A DNA stretch of 64,000 bases from Prochlorococcus sp. AG-402-M18 (GTDB lineage: Bacteria; Cyanobacteriota; Cyanobacteriia; PCC-6307; Cyanobiaceae): assembly GCA_003216595.1 (NCBI GenBank), contig QCIQ01000004.1, positions 1-64,000 on the forward strand. The letters run 5' to 3'. The notes under the pieces were generated by a model. That model was not told where the DNA came from, did not search any database, and saw only the letters and a list, made by a program, of their open reading frames with translations. Shown here in pieces: positions 44,324-53,158 of the stretch. Numbering within the stretch: the stretch's first letter is position 1; each line of letters starts with the position of its first letter. A program made the position numbers and the translations under genes.

Positions 44324-45997
44324 TTAGCTTTTTCTCCCTTGAAAATTATCTAAACGACTTTCGCTTCTCATCTTAAATTTTAATTTAATCCAGCTGAGAA
44401 CTAATGGAAATCCAATACTTACTGGTATGAGAAATAAAAAAGGTCTATTAGTTGAAGCAAGTAAAGCTGAGGATATTGCAAGTGAGCCTAGAAGGACAGA
44501 ATTACCTAATGATTGTTGAGCGTTAATCATTCTTCTTAATTGTCTATCTGATTCACCCATGCGTACTTGTAGTTGTAAATCGCCTTGCTCTAATCTCTCT
44601 AGACTTTCATCAAGCCTTTTTGGTAAACCAACTGCTTTACTTCCTATCTCACTAACTTGTCTACCTAATTCATTAAACAAGTCATTAGGATCTGAATCTT
44701 TTGAGGTCATAAGTGGAAGGAGAAAGGGTTTTGCTATTGCTATTAAATTAAACTCGGGATCTAGATATCTTCCTACTCCTTCAAAAGTTGATAATGCTCT
44801 AAAAACAAAAATCAACTCAATTGGTATTCTAAAGGGTTTCCCATAAGCCAGTTCAGATATATCCCCAGAGAGCTTTTCTATGATTTGAGAATTAAATGGA
44901 GGAGTGAGAGCTTCATTCAACATTATTCTGATTAATCTTCTAACTGGACCTATTTCAATTTTTGCATCAATTAATCCAGCAATTTGAAGTTCTTTGACTA
45001 GTCCATTAACATCTCTAAGTGCTGCGGCTTTGATCATTGAATTGAGCCTGCCTCTAATACGTTCAGAGACGAAACCCATCATTCCAAAATCATAGTAAAT
45101 AAGAGACCCACTCTTAGAAACAGCTAGGTTTCCAGGATGAGGATCAGCATGAAAAAAACCGTAATTAACCAATTGTTTTAAATAACTTGTAGCTCCAATC
45201 TTTGCGATATAAGAAGTATCTATATCATTGCTTTTAAGAGATTTAATGTCATTTATCTTGATACCTGGTAAATACTCCAAACACAAGACCTTGCTGGTAC
45301 TTAAATCCCAAAATACACTGGGTATTAAAATATCTGAGTCATCTATAAATTGTTGTTTAAATCTTGCAGCATATTGAGCTTCAATTCTAAAATCTAGCTC
45401 TCTGAGTAATACTCTCTTGGATTCCTTCGCAATACCTATCCAATCATTACCTCGACTTAGAGACTTTATTCTTTGAACTACTTTCGCGACTTGATTCATT
45501 ACATCTAAGTCAAGCCTAAAAAATTTTTCTATATTTGGTCTTTGTACCTTGAAAATGACGTTCTTTTCATTAATTAATCTGGCTTTATGAACTTGAGCAA
45601 GCGAGGCTGAGCCAATTGGAATTGAATCAATACTCATAATTTTTTGATATGAATTTCCAAGTTGATTTATTAATATCTCTTGAACTTCTTCAAATGCAAA
45701 AGGTGGAACTCTATCTTGTAAAGACGTAAGCTCATTTACCCATGTAGATGGAATAACATCAGCTCTTGCAGATAAAAGTTGGCCTAATTTTATAAATGCT
45801 GATCCTAGATTAACTAATTCTTTCGTAAGCCATTTTGCCCTTAAAGTATTTCTTCTTTCTCTTCTTTTAGCGGTATAACCTTTTAAATAGGTCCATTTTT
45901 TAGAATCAAACCACAAATAGAAAAGTAAGCCTAATAATATTATCCAAATCCTAAAGGCTCTGCCAAATCTTTGAAGTTGACTAGCAAGAAATATCAA
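44324..45997 (-). CDS. ABC1/UbiB family atypical kinase
   Basis: LGSAFIKLGQLLSARADVIP, IGSASLAQVHKARL, FFHADPHPGNLAVSKSGSLIYYDFGMMG. Confidence 0.92.
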   Translation of the reverse strand: MIFLASQLQRFGRAFRIWIILLGLLFYLWFDSKKWTYLKGYTAKRRERRNTLRAKWLTKELVNLGSAFIKLGQLLSARADVIPSTWVNELTSLQDRVPPFAFEEVQEILINQLGNSYQKIMSIDSIPIGSASLAQVHKARLINEKNVIFKVQRPNIEKFFRLDLDVMNQVAKVVQRIKSLSRGNDWIGIAKESKRVLLRELDFRIEAQYAARFKQQFIDDSDILIPSVFWDLSTSKVLCLEYLPGIKINDIKSLKSNDIDTSYIAKIGATSYLKQLVNYGFFHADPHPGNLAVSKSGSLIYYDFGMMGFVSERIRGRLNSMIKAAALRDVNGLVKELQIAGLIDAKIEIGPVRRLIRIMLNEALTPPFNSQIIEKLSGDISELAYGKPFRIPIELIFVFRALSTFEGVGRYLDPEFNLIAIAKPFLLPLMTSKDSDPNDLFNELGRQVSEIGSKAVGLPKRLDESLERLEQGDLQLQVRMGESDRQLRRMINAQQSLGNSVLLGSLAISSALLASTNRPFLFLIPVSIGFPLVLSWIKLKFKMRSESRLDNFQGRKS

Positions 45998-46305
45998 TAT
46001 CTTCCCTCAATATCTTTATTAATATCGATAACCTTTGATCTGAGATTATCTATTTGAATTTGAATTGAATCTTCTTTATTTATTTCTTCCTTAGACAGCT
46101 TTTCTTTAGATGCATTAGTCTTTTTTTTCAGACGTTCTGATTCTTTAATAACCTCTTCTTTAAAGCTAGACCATTCGTTTTGGAGCTTTTGAGGCAATTC
46201 ATCAGCAATTTCAGTTAATTCTTGGGCAGAAGTGATCATTTTCTCCGTTATCCGAGCTGATATTCGGTTAATAGCTGCTTTGAGCAGTATTTCTGAGTCG
46301 CTCAA
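45994..46305 (-). CDS. small hypothetical coiled-coil protein, 4-nt overlap with ABC1 kinase gene
   Basis: 103 aa charged helical sequence; stop overlaps the TTG start of the downstream kinase ORF. Confidence 0.65.
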   Translation of the reverse strand: MSDSEILLKAAINRISARITEKMITSAQELTEIADELPQKLQNEWSSFKEEVIKESERLKKKTNASKEKLSKEEINKEDSIQIQIDNLRSKVIDINKDIEGRY

Positions 46306-46470
46306 TGGTCTAATTAATCAGCTTTCACTTTAGAAGATCCAAGGTTTTTTGTGTCTTTAGATTGAAACTGGATATATCCAGATTTGCTCTTAATCAATTA
46401 AATCTATTTAGAAGATTGTTTGTTATTGCTCAATTTAGAATATTTTTATTAGAGTTGAAGAATACAAACA

Positions 46471-46494
46471 TTTGATTTGATTTGATTTGATTTG
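46471..46494. repeat. TTTGA pentanucleotide tandem repeat (4 copies plus TTTG)
   Basis: tttgatttgatttgatttgatttg read directly. Confidence 0.95.
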
Positions 46495-46581
46495 GGGTAA
46501 AAGTCTAATCTATTAACCCAAGTGATATCAAAACACCCTTTCTCTTCTTGAAAGAGAGCAAACCTATTAAGAGATTTTCTA

Positions 46582-47538
46582 TTGGAAACCATTGAAGCTG
46601 ATGTTGTCATAGTTGGTGGTGGGCCTGCTGGTTGCAGTTGTGCGCTTTACACTTCCCGAGCAGACTTAAGAACAGTAATTCTTGATAAGAATCCTGATGT
46701 AGGTGCGCTAGCAATAACACATCAAATTGCTAATTACCCAGGTGTCTCAAGTGAAATGAGCGGAGAGGCCTTGTTGAAACTTATGAGAGATCAAGCTACT
46801 CAGTATGGGGCTGATTATCGCAGGGCCCAAGTTTTTGGAATTGATGCTAGTGGTGATATGAAAACTATTTACACCCCAGAGGGAACTTTTAAAGCAAAAG
46901 CACTTGTAGTTGCAAGTGGTGCAATGGGAAGACCAGCATCATTTAAAGGTGAAGCTGAATTCCTGGGTAGAGGAGTAAGCTATTGCGCGACTTGTGATGG
47001 AGCTTTTTATAGAGATCGTGAAGTCGCTGTGGTTGGTATTAATAAAGAGGCAATCGAAGAAGCAAATGTTCTTACAAAATTCGCCTCCAAAGTTCATTGG
47101 ATAACATCCAATGATCCAAAACCAGATGATCATCATGCGCAAGAGCTATTATCAAAACCAAATGTGAGCCATTTGAGTAAGACGAGATTAATGCAGATTG
47201 AAGGTAATGAGTCTGGGGTGACAGGTATTAAGGTTAAGAATCGTTCAATTGACACTCATCAAGATATTGCCCTTGAAGGGGTTTTCGTTTATATGAGTGG
47301 CTCAAAACCAATTACTGACTTTCTTGGTGAACAGGTCGCTTTTAAGGAGGATGGGGGAGTGTTGGTGGATGACTTTATGTCTACAACAGTTGAAGGGGTT
47401 TGGGCAATTGGCGACATCAGAAATACTCCATTTAAGCAAGCTGTTGTAGCAGCATCGGATGGATGTATAGCTGCGATGGCAATAGATAGATATTTAAATA
47501 GTCGGAAATCAATTCGTGTCGATTGGGTACATGCTTAA
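46582..47538 (+). CDS. trxB: thioredoxin reductase-like FAD/NAD(P) oxidoreductase
   Basis: VVIVGGGPAGCSCALYTSRADL, redox CATCDGAFYRDREVAVVG, GVWAIGDIRNTPFKQAVVAASDGCIAAMAI; TTG start. Confidence 0.87.
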   Translation: METIEADVVIVGGGPAGCSCALYTSRADLRTVILDKNPDVGALAITHQIANYPGVSSEMSGEALLKLMRDQATQYGADYRRAQVFGIDASGDMKTIYTPEGTFKAKALVVASGAMGRPASFKGEAEFLGRGVSYCATCDGAFYRDREVAVVGINKEAIEEANVLTKFASKVHWITSNDPKPDDHHAQELLSKPNVSHLSKTRLMQIEGNESGVTGIKVKNRSIDTHQDIALEGVFVYMSGSKPITDFLGEQVAFKEDGGVLVDDFMSTTVEGVWAIGDIRNTPFKQAVVAASDGCIAAMAIDRYLNSRKSIRVDWVHA

Positions 47539-47559
47539 TTGACCTATTGATAAGTATTT

Positions 47560-47841
47560 TTAAAGAGGAGTTGCTTCAGACACATACGCAACCCCACCGT
47601 AGTAACTAAGAACAGTTTTAATATCGTCTCGTATTTTTTCGATTGCATCTTGTTCGCAAAAAATAATTACGTGTGCATTTGATCCAAATCCAGTGAATTC
47701 CATATCTTCGGTGACAATTCTTTCTGGACCTCTTCCAGTGGCATGTTTCATAACTGTATAGCCAGGAACTTCAGCTCTTTCTAATACTGAGAGAACATCA
47801 TCTAGTTCTCTTTCACTAAAAATTAAGTCAAGTCTTTTCAT
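47560..47841 (-). CDS. sbtB: PII-like signalling protein SbtB
   Basis: 93 aa, PII-like KRLDLIFSERELDDVLSVLERAEVPGYTVMKHATGRG; directly downstream of sbtA. Confidence 0.85.
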   Translation of the reverse strand: MKRLDLIFSERELDDVLSVLERAEVPGYTVMKHATGRGPERIVTEDMEFTGFGSNAHVIIFCEQDAIEKIRDDIKTVLSYYGGVAYVSEATPL

Positions 47842-47850
47842 GAGATTCAG

Positions 47851-48846
47851 TTACCCAATTGATGGAATCATTGTGTTTACTAAGCCCATATATACTGGTA
47901 TACCTATGATTATGTTAAAAGGAAAAGTTAATCCAAGAGTGGTTGAAATGTAATAACCAGGTCGAGCTTCAGGAACAGTCATTCTCATAGCTGTTGGTAC
48001 AGCTAAGTAAGAAGCACTAGCGCATAGAACTACAAATAACAGAGCATTTCCAGGCTCTAAATTCAGAATTCTAGCTACTACTGATCCTAGTACTGCATTA
48101 ACTATTGGCATGAATATTGAAAACATAATGAGAAAGGCACCAGTCTTATTTAGACGGGCGAGGCGTTGTGCAGCCACAATTCCCATGTCAAGAAGGAAGA
48201 AACATTCTGCGCCATAGAACAATTCAGCTGTGAATGGTTCCATTTTTTTTATGTCAGATGGATCTATTGCGGATGTTAAAAAACCTATTAGAAGGCTCCC
48301 TAGTAATAAATAGACAGAACCATTTAACATTGACTCATGAAGAATTGATCCCCATTTCATTTTTCTTTTAATGGGCCTATCTTTGGGCGCTCCAAATTTG
48401 ACTAATAGAAGACCAATAATTATTGCTGGTGATTCCATTAGTGCTAAAGCTGCAACCATAAAACCATCAAAGGGTATACTTTGACTTTCAAGAAAGCTTT
48501 CAGCAGTTATAAATGTCACTGCACTTATTGATCCATATGCTGCTGATATAGCTGCTGCATTAAAAACATCGAATTTAAATCTCAGTACTAAAAAACAAAT
48601 AAGTGGGATTAATAGGGACATTAATATAGCTGCTATCACAGTTGGAAGAACTGGATAACCAAAGCCACTTTTTTGAAGCTCAATACCCCCTCTGAAGCCT
48701 ATTGCAAGTAAGAGATATAAGGAAAATAATTTTGGGAGAGGAGATGGAATCTCAAAATCAGACTTTAATGCGTATGCAATTGCACCCAAAAAGAAGAAAA
48801 GTATTGGTGGACTTAAAGCATTTTGGATGAAAAGGTTTTGTCCCAT
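47851..48846 (-). CDS. sbtA: sodium-dependent bicarbonate transporter, SbtA family
   Basis: SPPILFFFLGAIAYALKSDFEIPSPLPKLFSLYLLLAIGFRGGIEL, ESPAIIIGLLL; next to sbtB. Confidence 0.9.
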   Translation of the reverse strand: MGQNLFIQNALSPPILFFFLGAIAYALKSDFEIPSPLPKLFSLYLLLAIGFRGGIELQKSGFGYPVLPTVIAAILMSLLIPLICFLVLRFKFDVFNAAAISAAYGSISAVTFITAESFLESQSIPFDGFMVAALALMESPAIIIGLLLVKFGAPKDRPIKRKMKWGSILHESMLNGSVYLLLGSLLIGFLTSAIDPSDIKKMEPFTAELFYGAECFFLLDMGIVAAQRLARLNKTGAFLIMFSIFMPIVNAVLGSVVARILNLEPGNALLFVVLCASASYLAVPTAMRMTVPEARPGYYISTTLGLTFPFNIIIGIPVYMGLVNTMIPSIG

Positions 48847-48892
48847 TTCTTGTTAGTTCTTAAAGCAATCAATAAGATGAAAATATTGATTA

Positions 48893-50614
48893 TCAACCAT
48901 TTAGATTGTCAATTGCAGCTGTCAAGGCTTCTTTTCTTGTACCAATTACATCAACTCCAAATTTAGCAAGTCTATCTTTAACTCTTCCTGTTGCACCAGC
49001 AACATATGCTTTTCTAGAGTTGTTTAGCGCTTCCTGAACCATATCTTCTATTGCTAGAGTTGCAGTAACTCCAAGCCTGGGAACATCGGTTATATCAAGA
49101 ATTAGAACTTTATAGTTTCTTACAAGCATCATTCTTTCAGTAATTCCTTTTGCTGCTCCAAAACTAAGTGGCCCTTTTAATCTGAATAGCATTACTTCTC
49201 CCGCACAACGATCTAAAAGTGCTTTTTCATCAGAGGGCAGTTGTGCATTTGCTGCATTGCTATTTGATGCTGAATCAAATGGATTGTCAGCTTCCATTCC
49301 CTCCAATTGCGTCTCTGTAATTGAATCGATAGTGAGCATATTTGCTATGAATACCCCAACTAGTACAGCCCATATCAAGTCCCAGAAAACTGTCATCAAG
49401 AGGACTCCGTACATCACACTTGCGGTTTTCAGCGAAAGTCTATGAGCTCTTAATAAAAATCCCCAATCAATAATATCTAATCCAACTTTTATTAAAATTC
49501 CCGCAAGAAGAGCTGTAGGAATCTGAGATGCCAAAGGACCAGCACCAACTAGAACGAATAGCAGTACAACTGAATGAACCATCCCTGAGATTGGGGTGGA
49601 ACCACCAGATTTGACATTTATTACTGTTCTCATGGTTGCCCCGGCTCCAGGCAAGCCTGTGAAAATACCAGCTACTGCATTTCCAATACCTTGTCCAATG
49701 AGTTCTCTATCAGAATTGTGCCTGGTCTGAGAAATATTATCTGCTACTAGAGATGTAAGAAGGGAGTCAATAGCTCCAAGAACAGCAAGGACTAGTCCAG
49801 CTTTAAGAATTATTGGGAAGAAATTGCCAAGACTTGGATCTGGGAGACTTAAAGAAAGACCACCCTCTGGTATTGCTCCTATTCGGTCTATTGAACTATC
49901 GCCAAAAAGAACTATTGATAAAGGAGTAACTATTAATAATGCTAAAAGAGGAGATGGGACCCATTGACTGATTCTGCGGGGTGTCAGAAACACTATCGCA
50001 AGTGTCATTACTGCAACAGCAATTGCAGCCCCATTTGGTACGAAATTATTAACTAAAGTTGAAAGAGATTCTAATACTCCTCCTCGAGTTGATATTCCAA
50101 GTAAAGGTCCTATTTGGAGAGTAATTATGATGACGCCAATTCCAGACATAAAGCCTGAAACGACTGAGTAAGGTACAAGTGTGATGTATTTACCAAGCCT
50201 TAGTAGGCCAAATAAAATCTGAAATAATCCTCCAATGACCACAGCAGCCATTACTAAAGGAAGAATTTCGCCAGCAGATAAATCTCTAGGTACTCCTACA
50301 GCCGCCAAGCTAGCAACTACTCCAGCTACTGTTACGCTCATCGGACCAGTTGGACCACTTACTTGAGCTGGAGTTCCTCCAAACAATGCGGCTAGAAATC
50401 CAACTACGACTGCTCCGTAAAGGCCGTAAATAGCACCTCCAGGGCCAAGTGCCGCATTACCAAACGCTAAAGCTAGTGGTAGGGCTACAACCGCAGCAGT
50501 CAAACCGCCTAATACATCACCTCTAATATTTTTTAGGTGAAAGCCATTAATTAACGCCAATCGACTCTCCTTACTTGAATTGACTTGAATAAGCCTATCT
50601 CTTAAAGGTTCCAT
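48893..50614 (-). CDS. SulP family anion transporter with STAS domain (BicA-like)
   Basis: GDVLGGLTAAVVALPLALAFG, PTGPMSVTVAGV, TGLPGAGATMRTVINVKSGGSTPISG, C-terminal STAS segment. Confidence 0.87.
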   Translation of the reverse strand: MEPLRDRLIQVNSSKESRLALINGFHLKNIRGDVLGGLTAAVVALPLALAFGNAALGPGGAIYGLYGAVVVGFLAALFGGTPAQVSGPTGPMSVTVAGVVASLAAVGVPRDLSAGEILPLVMAAVVIGGLFQILFGLLRLGKYITLVPYSVVSGFMSGIGVIIITLQIGPLLGISTRGGVLESLSTLVNNFVPNGAAIAVAVMTLAIVFLTPRRISQWVPSPLLALLIVTPLSIVLFGDSSIDRIGAIPEGGLSLSLPDPSLGNFFPIILKAGLVLAVLGAIDSLLTSLVADNISQTRHNSDRELIGQGIGNAVAGIFTGLPGAGATMRTVINVKSGGSTPISGMVHSVVLLFVLVGAGPLASQIPTALLAGILIKVGLDIIDWGFLLRAHRLSLKTASVMYGVLLMTVFWDLIWAVLVGVFIANMLTIDSITETQLEGMEADNPFDSASNSNAANAQLPSDEKALLDRCAGEVMLFRLKGPLSFGAAKGITERMMLVRNYKVLILDITDVPRLGVTATLAIEDMVQEALNNSRKAYVAGATGRVKDRLAKFGVDVIGTRKEALTAAIDNLNG

Positions 50615-50695
50615 TAAGTTCTGGGATCTCTACTTTTAAATACTTAGTATTGAATAAAAATCATTGAAAAGATTGATTTTTACTAAGAAGGCAGC

Positions 50696-51640
50696 GTGAT
50701 TTTGATGGTATTAGATGGTTTTAAGGATTATTTCAAAATCCTTGGTGTTAGTAGAAATGCTACTGATAAAGAAATCAAAAGTGCCTTCAGGAAACTTGCA
50801 AGAAAATTTCATCCTGATTTACATCCAAATGACGAGGGGGCTGAGTCGGAGTTCAAACAAATAAATGAAGCTTATGAGATTCTTTCAGATGAGGATAAGA
50901 AAAAGTCTTATGAACAATTTCTACATTATTGGTTCAGAAATAGAGATGGAAATTCGAGAGATTTTTCTAGTGAAAATAATGACCAGCGCTTTGATGAATA
51001 TTTAAACTTTGACGATTTTTTGAATGATTTAATTGGAAGATTTAGTGAGGTTGGTAAAGAAATTTACTCAAATATATCTTTAGATAATAATCCTCAAGCA
51101 TTAAATCTTAATGCTGAATTTAATTTGCAGATTAGTTTTCTAGAGGCTTTGAATGGAACAAAAAAGAATCTTTTAGTTAATGATGAACGCATCGAGGTGA
51201 AAATCCCAAAAGGAATTGAAACAGGATCAAAAATACGTATTAAAGATAAGGGTAATATACAGTCCGGGAAAGGGAAAAGAGGAGATTTATTGATTGAAGT
51301 CAGTATTAAGTCTCATCCGATTTGGAAAGTTAAAGGTTTAGATGTGTATGCAGATTTACCTATGTCTTTAGATGAATTAGCTTTGGGAGCAAATATTTCG
51401 GTTGCATCCCCTCAAGGAGTCGCATATTTATCAATACCTTCTGGAAGTTTACCTGAGCAAAAATTTAGATTAAAAGGTCAAGGATTACAAAACTTAGATA
51501 CCCAAGGAGATTTGTTTTTTAATCTAAAATTAAAGTTCCCTGAAAATTGGTCAGATGAGGAATTAAAACTTCTTGAAAAGCTTAGATCTGTTCGAATAGA
51601 TGAACCTCGTTCGAGTTGGTTCGATCAGGCTAGGACTTAA
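50696..51640 (+). CDS. DnaJ-like (CbpA type) co-chaperone
   Basis: DYFKILGVSRNATDKEIKSAFRKLARKFHPDLHPND, no zinc-finger repeats, C-terminal substrate domain. Confidence 0.9.
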   Translation: MILMVLDGFKDYFKILGVSRNATDKEIKSAFRKLARKFHPDLHPNDEGAESEFKQINEAYEILSDEDKKKSYEQFLHYWFRNRDGNSRDFSSENNDQRFDEYLNFDDFLNDLIGRFSEVGKEIYSNISLDNNPQALNLNAEFNLQISFLEALNGTKKNLLVNDERIEVKIPKGIETGSKIRIKDKGNIQSGKGKRGDLLIEVSIKSHPIWKVKGLDVYADLPMSLDELALGANISVASPQGVAYLSIPSGSLPEQKFRLKGQGLQNLDTQGDLFFNLKLKFPENWSDEELKLLEKLRSVRIDEPRSSWFDQART

Positions 51641-51651
51641 AGGAAGTAAAA

Positions 51652-51681
51652 TGTAGTTATCTCTATTGTAGTTATCTCTAT
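51652..51681 (+). repeat. 15-bp perfect tandem duplication immediately upstream of hemB
   Basis: tgtagttatctctat x2. Confidence 0.95.
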
Positions 51682-51689
51682 TGGTCAAT

Positions 51690-52691
51690 ATGGATCTTAC
51701 TTATCGGCCCCGTCGTCTTCGTAGAACAGAGTCTTTAAGAGATATGGTTAGAGAGCATAGTATCTCTGCATCTGACTTTATTTATCCTCTTTTTGTTCAT
51801 GAAGGTTCAGATATTCAAGAAATACCAGCGATGCCAGGTGCCTTTCGGTGGTCAATGGATGGCTTGGTTGATGAAGTTAAACGTGCTTGGAATCTAGGTA
51901 TTAGATGTGTCGTTCTTTTTCCAAAAGTTCCAGACGAGTTGAAAACAGAAGATGGAGCTGAATGTTTTAATGAAAAAGGTTTAATACCAAGGGCTATTGA
52001 AAGATTGAAAAGAGAGATACCTGAAATGTGTATCATGACTGATGTCGCTTTAGACCCTTATTCTTGTGATGGTCATGATGGAATAGTTAGTAATCAAGGA
52101 ATAATTTTGAATGATGAAACCGTTGATTATTTATGTAAACAAGCAGTGGTCCAAGCACAATCTGGAGCAGATTTAATTGGACCTAGTGACATGATGGATG
52201 GAAGAGTAGGAGCTATAAGAGAAGCCTTAGATGATGAAGGTTTTGAACATGTAGGAATAATTAGTTACACCGCAAAATATTCATCTGCCTATTACGGGCC
52301 TTTTAGAGAAGCTTTAGATTCTGCTCCTAGATCATTATCAACTAAGCCTATCCCGAAAAATAAAAATACCTATCAGATGGATCCAGCGAATGCTAGAGAA
52401 GCAATCACAGAAGCTCAACTTGACGAACAAGAAGGATCGGACATCCTAATGGTTAAACCTGGTTTGGCTTACTTAGATATTATTTATCGTTTAAGGGAAG
52501 AATCAGAATTGCCAATCGCTGCATATAACGTTAGTGGAGAGTATTCAATGGTCAAAGCTGCTGCTCAAAGAGGTTGGATTGATGAAAAGGCAATAGTTTT
52601 AGAAACTTTATTGAGTTTTAAAAGAGCTGGAGCAAATCTGATCCTTACCTATCATGCGTGTGATGCCGCAGGATGGTTAAAAGAACAATAG
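51690..52691 (+). CDS. hemB: delta-aminolevulinic acid dehydratase
   Basis: YRPRRLRRTESLRDMVREHSISASDFIYPLFVHEG, MTDVALDPYSCDGHDG, MVKPGLAYLD. Likely start ATG 51690 (MDLTYRPRR). Confidence 0.95.
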   Translation: MDLTYRPRRLRRTESLRDMVREHSISASDFIYPLFVHEGSDIQEIPAMPGAFRWSMDGLVDEVKRAWNLGIRCVVLFPKVPDELKTEDGAECFNEKGLIPRAIERLKREIPEMCIMTDVALDPYSCDGHDGIVSNQGIILNDETVDYLCKQAVVQAQSGADLIGPSDMMDGRVGAIREALDDEGFEHVGIISYTAKYSSAYYGPFREALDSAPRSLSTKPIPKNKNTYQMDPANAREAITEAQLDEQEGSDILMVKPGLAYLDIIYRLREESELPIAAYNVSGEYSMVKAAAQRGWIDEKAIVLETLLSFKRAGANLILTYHACDAAGWLKEQ

Positions 52692-52738
52692 AGTTAATTA
52701 AGAAAATTATTAAAAATTTCAATTTTCAATAAAAAGTA

Positions 52739-53143
52739 ATGCTAGAAAAACAGTCTGACTTCAATATGGAAAGAGTTCATCGGCTCGGCCACGTAGCTAT
52801 AAGAGTGGATGATGTTGATAGGGCTAAAAGTTTTTATTTGAGCTTGGGAATGAAGCTTGTTTGGGATGATCCTGATTGGTGTTACCTAGAGACAGGAGAG
52901 AATAAAGATGGCCTTGCTTTGCTCGGCCCGGGCTATAAAGCGGCTGGTCCACATTTTGCATTTCATTTCACTAATAAGGATGACATAGAAAGAATTCATT
53001 CTTCTCTAAAAAATCAAGGTGTACAGGTTGGAGCTTTGCATGATCATCGAGATGGAACTTCTTCTTTTTACTTGAAAGATACAGAAGGTAATTGGTTGGA
53101 AATGCTTTATCACCCATCAACAGGAATTCCAACAAATCAATAG
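52739..53143 (+). CDS. VOC/glyoxalase family protein
   Basis: RLGHVAIRVDDVDRAKSFYLSLGMKLVW, YLKDTEGNWLEMLYHP. Confidence 0.82.
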   Translation: MLEKQSDFNMERVHRLGHVAIRVDDVDRAKSFYLSLGMKLVWDDPDWCYLETGENKDGLALLGPGYKAAGPHFAFHFTNKDDIERIHSSLKNQGVQVGALHDHRDGTSSFYLKDTEGNWLEMLYHPSTGIPTNQ

Positions 53144-53158
53144 AATTTAGGTAGACGA

